A stretch of DNA of 5,882 nt from Methylophilaceae bacterium UBA6140 (GTDB lineage: Bacteria; Pseudomonadota; Gammaproteobacteria; Burkholderiales; Methylophilaceae): assembly GCA_002423265.1 (NCBI GenBank), contig DIVE01000110.1, positions 7,754 through 13,635 on the forward strand, read 5' to 3'. A program made the position numbers and the translations under genes. The notes beneath the pieces were generated by a model. That model was given only the letters and a program-made list of their open reading frames with translations. It had not been told where the DNA came from and searched no databases. Shown here piece by piece: positions 1 through 5,614 of the stretch (position 1 is the stretch's first letter; each line of letters starts with the position of its first letter).

Positions 1-395
1 TCAGGATGGCCCTTGTGACCGATCATGACGATTTCGCGGCCGGAAGCATGCATCTTGGCGACTTCGATATGCACTTTGGTGACCAATGGGCAGGTGGCAT
101 CAAATACGCGCAAGCCGCGATTTTCGGCTTCGGTGCGAATCGCTTTGGAGACACCGTGCGCGCTGAAAATCAGCGTGTTACCGGCGGGAACTTCATCGAG
201 GTCTTCGATGAAAATCGCGCCCTTGCGTTTGAGCTCGTCGACAACGAATTTATTGTGCACCACTTCGTGCCGCACATAGATCGGCGCGCCGAATTTTTCC
301 AGTGCCTGTTCAACGATGATGATCGCGCGGTCTACGCCGGCGCAAAAGCCGCGCGGGTTGGCGAGCAGAATATCCATGGTGTCTTTCTTGGTCAT
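1..395 (-). CDS. ispH: 4-hydroxy-3-methylbut-2-enyl diphosphate reductase IspH (LytB), N-terminal part
   Basis: IspH is the cytosolic iron-sulfur enzyme that reduces HMBPP to IPP and DMAPP in the last step of the MEP isoprenoid pathway. The first 131 residues are visible; the gene runs off the left edge, so no stop is seen. Two of the three cluster cysteines are present: Cys18 in [12 protein letters not shown] and Cys102 in [11 protein letters not shown]. The active-site histidines are His47 (RHEVVHN), His80 (SAHGVS) and His130 in the GHKGHP motif, where the window cuts. The third cysteine and the conserved Glu after GHP lie outside. I chose the ATG at 395 because an AGGA (405-408) sits 9 nt upstream; the in-frame ATG at 401 is only 3 nt from it. 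The ATG at 377 would match the E. coli N-terminus but has a poorer ribosome site. It begins 15 bases after the stop of the CobD/CbiB-like gene, so it is very likely the distal gene of that operon. Identity is secure; the exact start is less so. Confidence 0.96.
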   Translation of the reverse strand, partial: MTKKDTMDILLANPRGFCAGVDRAIIIVEQALEKFGAPIYVRHEVVHNKFVVDELKRKGAIFIEDLDEVPAGNTLIFSAHGVSKAIRTEAENRGLRVFDATCPLVTKVHIEVAKMHASGREIVMIGHKGHP

Positions 396-410
396 TTGCA
401 TAAATCCTGA

Positions 411-1325
411 TCAGTTACCCAGCCAATGCGCGAATGTCAGCAGCATGAGCAAACCCACCATCAGGAACAGCACGCGCCAGACGAGGCCGATAGCGCTTTG
501 CAGGCAATCTGCATCCGCTTCGTCGCCAAGGCCCAGCTCCGGGCGGAAAACGATGATGCCTTTGTGCGGCAACGGTTCGCCCAGCTTGACGCCGAGCGCA
601 CCACTACCGCTGGCTAGTATGATGCCAAGTGCTTTTTCCGGCCATGCCGCAGCCTGTGTGCGCCAGCAATAGATCGCATCCTCGAAATCGCCGACGATGG
701 CAAAACTGATGGCAGTCACTCGTGCCGGCAGCCAATCGATCCACTCGAACACCCGCGTTGCGAACTGGTTGAAGGTATTGCTCTCGAGCGTTTGCCATTC
801 AAGCTTGAGCAGGTAGCTCAGACGGTAGAGCACGGCGCCGGCGGGGCCCAGCAGGGCAAACCAGAGAACAGGGCCGAACAGCCCGTAGTGCGAACGTTTC
901 AAGGCCGTTTCGATGCTGACGCGGCAGAGCTGGGCGTGTGTGTAGCTGTCCGCATCGGTGCCTTCCCAATTGGTGAACAGTTCGCGGGCGAGGTCGATAT
1001 TCTGGTCGCGCAGTGCTGCCACAATCTGCTCGGCGCGACGCTCGAACTGGCTGAAACGCAATACAAGGTAGAGCACGGCGACAGAAAACAGCAGGCCAAG
1101 CAGAAAGTTGATGGTCAACAGGACGAAATAGAGGATACCGGTCAGCAATGCCGGCAGCAGTGCGCCTGCCGTCCAGGCGAGCATGCCATGCAGCTTTTTG
1201 CCATCGTTGAGGTTGCGTTCCAGCCACTGCGCATAAGGTTGATAAAGCCGCTGTAGCAGGTCCAGCTGACGGTGCGGCCGGTAGTAGGTCAGCACCAGCG
1301 CTGCAAGCAAGGCGAGAAAATTCAT
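411..1325 (-). CDS. CobD/CbiB-family (AmpE-like) integral membrane protein
   Basis: The 304-residue product resembles the betaproteobacterial proteins annotated as CobD/CbiB family and, more distantly, AmpE. Hydrophobic segments lie at about residues 1-14, 49-70, 72-90, 148-172 and 278-300, with an amphipathic stretch near 199-213. Family-like motifs are WLPARVTA (198-205), a GDFEDAIYCWR segment (212-222) and ASGSGALGVKLG (238-249), which recalls the C-terminal part of CbiB. CbiB itself joins aminopropanol phosphate to cobyric acid in cobalamin synthesis; AmpE is linked to beta-lactamase regulation. No cobalamin or amp gene is nearby, so I assign neither function. The ATG overlaps the stop of the upstream gene as ATGA (1322-1325), and a GGAG (1333-1336) lies 7 nt before it, which suggests translational coupling. 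ispH follows within 15 bases. Family membership is fairly sure; function is unknown. Confidence 0.85.
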   Translation of the reverse strand: MNFLALLAALVLTYYRPHRQLDLLQRLYQPYAQWLERNLNDGKKLHGMLAWTAGALLPALLTGILYFVLLTINFLLGLLFSVAVLYLVLRFSQFERRAEQIVAALRDQNIDLARELFTNWEGTDADSYTHAQLCRVSIETALKRSHYGLFGPVLWFALLGPAGAVLYRLSYLLKLEWQTLESNTFNQFATRVFEWIDWLPARVTAISFAIVGDFEDAIYCWRTQAAAWPEKALGIILASGSGALGVKLGEPLPHKGIIVFRPELGLGDEADADCLQSAIGLVWRVLFLMVGLLMLLTFAHWLGN

Positions 1326-1867
1326 GCGCCCGCTCCCGACATGGCGGACTGCATGGCTTCCTCCAGCGGCATTTCGACACGCAACACACTGGATTCGACG
1401 ATCTCCAGCGTCGGCAGATGCAGCGTCGTGTGATGGTTTTCCGAGTATTCGATCAAGGCGGAATACGCTTTGCCATAGGCAAACAGCGGATGTGCCTTGA
1501 TCTCGGCGACGACGACTTTTCTGAGCGGTATGGTGTCGATTTTGAGCGGTGCGGCGGGCATGGCATCGTTGCTGATGAGGAAGCCGGTACGCGCTTTCAG
1601 TGCTTCATGGGGCGTGGTTCGCGGGTCGGAGAGAATCAGCGTGATCTGTGCCCCGGCTGCGATGCCTTGCTGCTTCAGATGGAACAGGACCTCATCCTGC
1701 CTGGAGACGAGTTTGGAATAAGCACCTTCGGCTTCCAGATAGGCATAGGTGTAATCGCCGCGTTCTGCGGTCTCGACGCTGGCCGACGAGAACAAGCCCC
1801 ACCACCACAGAATGGTGATAACAGGAATCAGGAAAACGATCAGAAAATACGGCCAGTGTTTTTTCAC
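1322..1867 (-). CDS. Membrane-anchored GyrI-like (TEX264-like) domain protein
   Basis: From the GTG at 1867 the product has 181 residues. It starts with Lys-Lys, has one hydrophobic segment with a Trp triplet at about residues 5-26, then a soluble domain (about 30-172) that I read as GyrI-like, the small-molecule-binding fold also found in AraC-type regulators. Supporting features are the EAEGAYSKL segment (45-53), the LILSDPRTTPHEAL stretch (77-90) followed by RTGFLI, and alternating strand-like segments to the C-terminus. No DNA-binding domain is present. A single N-terminal membrane anchor plus a GyrI-like domain is the layout of eukaryotic TEX264; ligand and role here are unknown. The frame has no upstream ATG. 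It is open to a GTG at 1945, and a TTG at 1927 has a GGGA upstream. I prefer 1867 because it puts a basic N-terminus directly before the membrane segment, although no clear ribosome site precedes it. It is the first gene of the operon with the CobD/CbiB-like gene and ispH. Confidence 0.75.
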   Translation of the reverse strand: MKKHWPYFLIVFLIPVITILWWWGLFSSASVETAERGDYTYAYLEAEGAYSKLVSRQDEVLFHLKQQGIAAGAQITLILSDPRTTPHEALKARTGFLISNDAMPAAPLKIDTIPLRKVVVAEIKAHPLFAYGKAYSALIEYSENHHTTLHLPTLEIVESSVLRVEMPLEEAMQSAMSGAGA

Positions 1868-1983
1868 GTGTTGCGCGCTGACATGGTTGGTGTCACGGAT
1901 GAATGAATAGCCCAAAAGATACCACAATCTGCAGGTCCCATACACTATGCGGCAGTGAATCGGAGCCTCGATGCGGGCATTGT

Positions 1984-1992
1984 TGGTATAAT
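1984..1992 (+). promoter_or_regulatory. Putative extended -10 promoter of purU
   Basis: TGGTATAAT is a perfect extended -10 element (TGn followed by TATAAT at 1987-1992). No good -35 lies 17 bases upstream, which is tolerated when TGn is present. Transcription would begin near 1999 and give a leader of about 35 nt before the purU ATG at 2035. The position, between two divergent genes, fits. The assignment rests on consensus match only. Confidence 0.6.
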
Positions 1993-2034
1993 CGGCTGAT
2001 CCATAAAATCAGACTGTTGACGCCTGTACTGAAC

Positions 2035-2889
2035 ATGAAAAATACCGCCACATTGCTCATCACCTGCCCGGACCGAAAAGGCCTGGTTGCCGCCATTGCC
2101 GATTTTCTATACCGGCATGACGCCAACATTCTGCATGCAGACCAGCACCAGGACAGCGAGAACAATCTTTTTCTGATGCGGGTAGAGTGGGATCTGCAAG
2201 GCGCTTCGCTGGGACTGGATGATTTTGCCGGACATTTCGCTCCCATTGCCAGCCGGTTCGAGATGAACTGGCAATTGAAGTCGACGCAGAAACGTCCGCG
2301 AGTCGCCATTATGGTATCCCAGTACGACCACTGTCTGGCCGACCTGCTGCATCGTCACCAGAGCGGCGAACTGAACTGCGAAATACCGCTGATCATCAGC
2401 AACCATCGCCATACGGAAAAGCTGGCGGCCTTTTACGGCATTCCGTTTCATCTGATTGAAGTCAGCAAGGAGACCAAGGCCGAGGCGGAAGCCAGGCAAT
2501 TCGCCCTGTTCGACCAGCACCAGATCGATCTCATCGTGCTGGCGCGCTACATGCAGATTCTCTCACCTGAATTCGTACAGCGTTACCCGCAGCGCATCAT
2601 CAATATCCATCACTCGTTTCTGCCCGCCTTTATCGGCGCGCGGCCCTACCACCGGGCCTTTGAGCGTGGGGTGAAGCTGATTGGCGCCACCAGCCATTAC
2701 GTCACGGAAGTGCTCGATGAGGGCCCGATCATCGAGCAGGACATCGCCCGCATTTCCCATCGCGAGCAGGTGGAAGATCTCATCCAGAAAGGCCGCGATC
2801 TGGAGCGCGTGGTGCTCTCGCGCGCGGTGCGCTGGCACATCGAAAACCGTATTCTGGTCTATGCCAACAAGACGGTCGTATTTGACTGA
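2035..2889 (+). CDS. purU: Formyltetrahydrofolate deformylase PurU
   Basis: PurU hydrolyses 10-formyltetrahydrofolate to formate and tetrahydrofolate in the cytosol, balancing the one-carbon pool and supplying formate to PurT-type purine synthesis. The 284-residue product has the usual length. An N-terminal ACT domain (about 7-80, beginning LLITCPDRKGLVA) is followed by a formyltransferase-fold domain (about 88-284). The catalytic Asn-His-Asp set of the family is visible as Asn190 and His192 in IINIHHSFLPAF and Asp228 in TEVLDEGPIIEQ. The frame is open upstream to 1903, but homology begins at the ATG at 2035, the upstream residues look random, and the likely promoter at 1984-1992 lies inside the extension. 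There is no clear Shine-Dalgarno sequence before 2035 (the bases are ctgaac), so initiation may be weak or SD-independent. The gene appears monocistronic, with a strong terminator 14 bases after its stop. Confidence 0.97.
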   Translation: MKNTATLLITCPDRKGLVAAIADFLYRHDANILHADQHQDSENNLFLMRVEWDLQGASLGLDDFAGHFAPIASRFEMNWQLKSTQKRPRVAIMVSQYDHCLADLLHRHQSGELNCEIPLIISNHRHTEKLAAFYGIPFHLIEVSKETKAEAEARQFALFDQHQIDLIVLARYMQILSPEFVQRYPQRIINIHHSFLPAFIGARPYHRAFERGVKLIGATSHYVTEVLDEGPIIEQDIARISHREQVEDLIQKGRDLERVVLSRAVRWHIENRILVYANKTVVFD

Positions 2890-2902
2890 TACAGTAAAAA
2901 GG

Positions 2903-2938
2903 CAATAAAAAAGGAGGCTCAGGCCTCCTTTTTTATTG
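2903..2938. terminator. Bidirectional intrinsic terminator between purU and lysA
   Basis: A perfect inverted repeat has 16-nt arms (2903-2918 and 2923-2938) and a TCAG loop. The GC-rich core GGAGGC/GCCTCC is flanked by six A on the left and six T on the right. Each strand therefore carries a hairpin followed by a U-tract, so it should end purU transcripts on the plus strand and lysA transcripts on the minus strand. Confidence 0.93.
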
Positions 2939-2974
2939 GTGCACCCGCTTGAAATGAAACTTCAGGCAGCCAGC

Positions 2975-3001
2975 AGGCCCGTTTGTTGCCGGGCTTTTTT
3001 T
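2975..3001 (+). terminator. Second, plus-strand intrinsic terminator
   Basis: GCCCG (2977-2981) pairs with CGGGC (2990-2994) across an 8-nt loop and is followed by seven T (2995-3001). One G-T wobble and an A-T pair can extend the stem. The T-tract lies only on the right, so it works for plus-strand transcription and would catch purU readthrough past the first terminator. It could also be the end of an unrecognised short transcript, but I see no promoter for one. Confidence 0.75.
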
Positions 3002-3050
3002 GTTTGCTATTGTTTTCGCCGTGAACGCTGTGCGCTCTGTGGCTGGACTG

Positions 3051-4312
3051 TCAGTCCTTCAACACGGATTCCAGCGCGTACAGCTGCGCTATCGTTTCGC
3101 GCTGGCGGATAAGACTGTGGCAGTCGCCGTCCACCATGACTTCGGCGGCGCGCGGACGCGTGTTGTAGTTGGAGCTCATGCTCATGCCATAGGCACCGGC
3201 CGACATGATGGCCAGCAGGTCGCCCTGTTGTAGCGCAAGCGGGCGGTCATGGCCGAGAAAATCGCCGCTCTCGCAGACCGGGCCGACGATTTCGTAGACT
3301 TGCGTTTCACCGTGCACGCACAGTCGACCGGCAGGATGTCGTGATAGGCGTCGTAAAGAGCCGGACGCATGAGGTCGTTCATGGCGGCATCGACGATGGC
3401 GAAGTTCTTCGCTTCCGTGTGCTTCAGGTATTCCACCCGTGTCAGTAGCAGACCGGCATTGCCGACCAGCGCCCGGCCCGGCTCGAATACCAGTTTGACC
3501 TTGCGGCTGCCGAGTTTCCGCAGCATGGCGGCAGCATACTCGCTGAAATCCGGTGGCGTTTCGTCGGTGTAGCAAATGCCGATGCCGCCGCCCGCATCAA
3601 TATGGCGGATATGAATGCCGGCTTGTTCAAGCTGGTCGACCAACGCCAGTACGCGGTCGAATGCATCGAGAAATGGCGAGAGCTCGGTCAACTGTGAACC
3701 GATATGGCAGTCAACGCCATGCACCGCAATGTTGGGCATGGCTGCCGCGCGCTGGTAGAGGCTGAAAGCGTCTTCATAGGCAACGCCGAACTTGTTGTTC
3801 TTGAGGCCGGTGGAAATATACGGGTGGGTCTTGGCATCGACATTCGGGTTTACCCGCAGCGAAACCGGTGCGACCTTGCCCATTGCACCGGCGACGCTGT
3901 TGAGGCGGTCAAGTTCGGCTGCGGATTCGACGTTGAAGCAGAAAATTCCGGCCTCGAGTGCAGCCTGCATTTCTGTAGCGGTCTTGCCTACGCCTGAAAA
4001 CACGATCTTGCCGGGATCGCCCCCGGCCGCGAGTACACGCGCCAGTTCACCGCCGGAAACGATATCGAAACCGGCGCCAAGCCTCGCGAAAAGATTCAGA
4101 ATCGCCAGACTGGGGTTGGCCTTGACAGCAAAGCAGACGAGGCGGTCCACCGCCGCAAAGCCGGCATCAAAGCGTTTGAAGGCGGATTCGAGCGCGGCTC
4201 TGGAATATACGTAGCAAGGCGTGCCGTATTCGGCGGCAATCTTCGTCAGCAGCACATTCTCGGCATGGAGTTCGGCGCCGGCGGGGCCTGTTTTCAAGGT
4301 AAATGGGTTCAC
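3051..4312 (-). pseudogene. lysA: Diaminopimelate decarboxylase LysA, frameshifted
   Basis: LysA is the PLP enzyme that decarboxylates meso-diaminopimelate to L-lysine. From the GTG at 4312 the first 329 residues are intact: the PLP lysine Lys64 in FAVKANPS, His203 in DCHIGSQ, the glycine loop GGGIGICY (241-248) and EPGR (277-280). After HDILPV the homologous frame is lost and the same frame continues with unrelated residues to a stop at 3182. The true C-terminus resumes in another frame from about 3323, with the active-site Cys in [12 protein letters not shown] and the [18 protein letters not shown] segment, and ends at the TGA at 3051. Restoring one base near 3321-3328 would give a normal 420-residue protein, so the lesion looks like a single-base deletion. 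No slippery sequence suggests programmed frameshifting. A sequencing or assembly error is as likely as a real pseudogene. No Shine-Dalgarno sequence precedes the GTG. It follows lptM by 53 bases, a common lptM-lysA order. Confidence 0.93.
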
Positions 4313-4365
4313 GTCAGATCTGGAATAGTTGTGTTGTCATGAATCAGTGCGTCAACAGCCACTGG

Positions 4366-4497
4366 CTATTTGCTGCCTTGCGCATCGCTCTTGGGAGGGT
4401 CCTGCGGGTATTGCTGCTCGGGAATATAGAGCGCGCCTTTGGTCCCGCACGCTGCCAGCCCCAGACAGATCAACAAACAGAATGAAATCAGCCGCAT
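4366..4497 (-). CDS. lptM: LptM (YifL-type) small lipoprotein
   Basis: This 43-residue ORF begins MRLISFCLLICLGLAACG: a short basic start, a hydrophobic core and a lipobox (LAAC) with the lipidated Cys at residue 17. The next residues, CGTKGALYIP, match the hallmark CGxKGPLYxP of LptM, except that Ala replaces the usual Pro. The remainder is a short polar, Gln/Pro-rich tail ending at a TAG. In E. coli, LptM is an outer-membrane lipoprotein that assists oxidative maturation of the LptD-LptE LPS translocon. Its place directly upstream of lysA on the same strand is the usual context of this family. The ribosome site is weak (an AAGAAC-like stretch before the ATG). The product is shorter than E. 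coli LptM (about 67 residues), mainly in the tail. Lipobox, motif and synteny together make the call firm despite the small size. Confidence 0.92.
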   Translation of the reverse strand: MRLISFCLLICLGLAACGTKGALYIPEQQYPQDPPKSDAQGSK

Positions 4498-4570
4498 GAT
4501 GTTCTTGATTCCAAAAAACTGCAGTTTAACATAGCGTATGACCGCTTGTCGGCCACAGGCTGCCGGTTAT

Positions 4571-4595
4571 CAGCCAGCATTGGATTCAATGGCTG
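4571..4595. repeat. Imperfect inverted repeat in the lptM-pilE intergenic region
   Basis: CAGC (4571-4574) and CATTG (4578-4582) pair with CAATG (4587-4591) and GCTG (4592-4595) around a GATT loop, giving nine base pairs with a 3-nt bulge on the left arm. No T-tract follows, so it is not an intrinsic terminator. It sits 43 to 67 bases before the pilE start, near where a promoter would lie, so it may be an operator or an RNA hairpin. It could also be chance. Confidence 0.4.
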
Positions 4596-4637
4596 TCTCT
4601 CGCGCATAATAAAATCCCATAAAAAGGATCATGGTCA

Positions 4638-5042
4638 ATGAGAAAAGCGCAGCTTCAATCTATCAGGGGTTTCACACTGGTCGAGTTGATGATCACCGTG
4701 CTGGTGGTCGGCATACTGGCGACCGTTGCATTGCCGAGCTATAAGGAATACATCATCAGAAGCAACCGTGCGGCGGCGCAGTCGGAGATGATGAATATTA
4801 CCAACCGTCAGCAGCAGTTTCTGATCGCTGATCGTGGCTATGCGGACAAGGCAAAGCTGGAGGCGAGCGGCTATGCGCTGCCGGGCGAGATCAGCAGCCG
4901 ATACAGCTACGCGATCGAGATCGACAATGATGCGGCGCCACCGCTCTTTACCATTACTTTCAGCGCAAAAGGCCCGCAACTTGCCGATGGCGATCTGACA
5001 CTGGACAGCACCGGCGTCAAAACGCCGGCCGGAAAATGGTAA
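4638..5042 (+). CDS. pilE: Type IV minor pilin PilE
   Basis: The 134-residue product is a type IV prepilin. A 11-residue leader ends in Arg-Gly, and prepilin peptidase PilD would cut before FTLVELMITV, giving an N-methylated Phe with the required Glu at mature position 5 (Glu16) and Pro at mature position 22 (Pro33). The long N-terminal helix (about 12-60) carries the membrane-spanning part; a small globular domain follows and ends with TLDSTGVKTPAGKW, close to the C-terminus typical of the PilE-type minor pilin family. Unlike many minor pilins it has no cysteine. The ATG at 4638 is preceded by AAGGA (4624-4628) at 9-nt spacing; the ATG at 4631 is out of frame. It is the first gene of a run with pilV and pilW, the order of a minor-pilin cluster whose products prime pilus assembly. 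The major pilin is not excluded by sequence alone but is unlikely given the neighbours. Confidence 0.93.
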   Translation: MRKAQLQSIRGFTLVELMITVLVVGILATVALPSYKEYIIRSNRAAAQSEMMNITNRQQQFLIADRGYADKAKLEASGYALPGEISSRYSYAIEIDNDAAPPLFTITFSAKGPQLADGDLTLDSTGVKTPAGKW

Positions 5043-5044
5043 TC

Positions 5045-5611
5045 ATGCAGCATTCGTTCCCTGTCGATCAACAACGCGGTGCGACCATGGTTGAAGTGCT
5101 GGTCAGCATCGTCATACTGACTATCGGCTTGCTCGGTCTGGCCGGCCTGCAGTCGCGACTGCAGGTTTCAGAAATGGAGGCCTATCAGCGGGCGCAGGCT
5201 TTGGTGCTGCTGAACGATATGGCCAACAAGATCAGCACCAACCGCAACGAGGCTGAAAGTTATCAGACGGCAGCGCCGCTGGGTGCCGGAGAGGATTGCC
5301 CCGCAGCCGGAGAAACGCGGCAGGAAGCTGATTTCAATCAGTGGTGCATGGCGCTGAAAGGCGCAGCGGAGGTTTCCGGCGGCAGCAATGTCGGCGCCAT
5401 GATAGGCGGGCGCGGCTGTGTGGAAAATATCGCCGATCACGAGTACATGGTGACCGTGGCATGGCAGGGCCTGGTGCCGCTCTCCGCGCCGCCGGCCAGC
5501 GTCAGCTGCGGGCAAGGCGAATACGACACGATCAGCGAGAATGCGGCCTGCAAGGACGACCTCTGCCGCAGAGCCGTGACCACCATTGTGCGAATCGCCA
5601 CCCTGGGCTAG
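5045..5611 (+). CDS. pilV: Type IV pilus minor pilin / modification protein PilV
   Basis: The 188-residue product has a class III prepilin leader of 12 residues (ending Gln-Arg-Gly) followed by ATMVEVLVSIVILTIGLLGLA. Cleavage leaves Ala at mature position 1 and Glu at position 5 (Glu17). The VAWQGL segment (138-143) and the Cys-containing C-terminal half are typical of PilV. Six cysteines (85, 101, 125, 155, 169, 174) could form up to three disulfides in the periplasmic domain. PilV acts with the other minor pilins in an initiation complex in the inner membrane and at the pilus tip. The start is uncertain: the ATG at 5045 lies 2 nt after the pilE stop with a GGA 11 nt upstream, while an in-frame ATG at 5036 overlaps the pilE stop but has its GGA only 2 nt away. 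I prefer 5045. Tight spacing shows co-expression with pilE and pilW. Confidence 0.93.
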   Translation: MQHSFPVDQQRGATMVEVLVSIVILTIGLLGLAGLQSRLQVSEMEAYQRAQALVLLNDMANKISTNRNEAESYQTAAPLGAGEDCPAAGETRQEADFNQWCMALKGAAEVSGGSNVGAMIGGRGCVENIADHEYMVTVAWQGLVPLSAPPASVSCGQGEYDTISENAACKDDLCRRAVTTIVRIATLG

Positions 5612-5614
5612 ATC

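Noticed and set aside
6..410. Plus-strand open frame of 134 codons
   Set aside because: It is the antisense shadow of ispH, which shows clear family motifs on the minus strand.
792..1389. Plus- and minus-strand frames of 154 and 196 codons inside the CobD/CbiB-like gene
   Set aside because: Both are low-complexity, Arg/Gln/Ala-rich shadows of the coding gene.
1868..1945. Longer start (GTG at 1945 or TTG at 1927) for the GyrI-like protein
   Set aside because: The added residues are not hydrophobic or family-like and push the membrane segment inward; kept only as an alternative.
1903..2034. In-frame upstream extension of purU by 44 codons
   Set aside because: PurU homology starts at the ATG at 2035, the extension has no family resemblance, and it contains the likely purU promoter.
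1993..2034. Tetrahydrofolate riboswitch upstream of purU
   Set aside because: The leader from the likely start site is only about 35 nt, too short, and has no matching structure.
3310..3335. Programmed ribosomal frameshift in lysA
   Set aside because: No slippery heptamer or nearby stimulatory hairpin is visible, and LysA is not known to be made this way.
4303..4485. Plus-strand 60-codon frame
   Set aside because: It is antisense to lptM and the lysA start and has no recognisable features.
4591..4605. Possible sigma-54 promoter (GG...GC) before pilE
   Set aside because: The GG to GC spacing is 9 or 11 bases instead of the required 10, and the rest of the consensus is missing.
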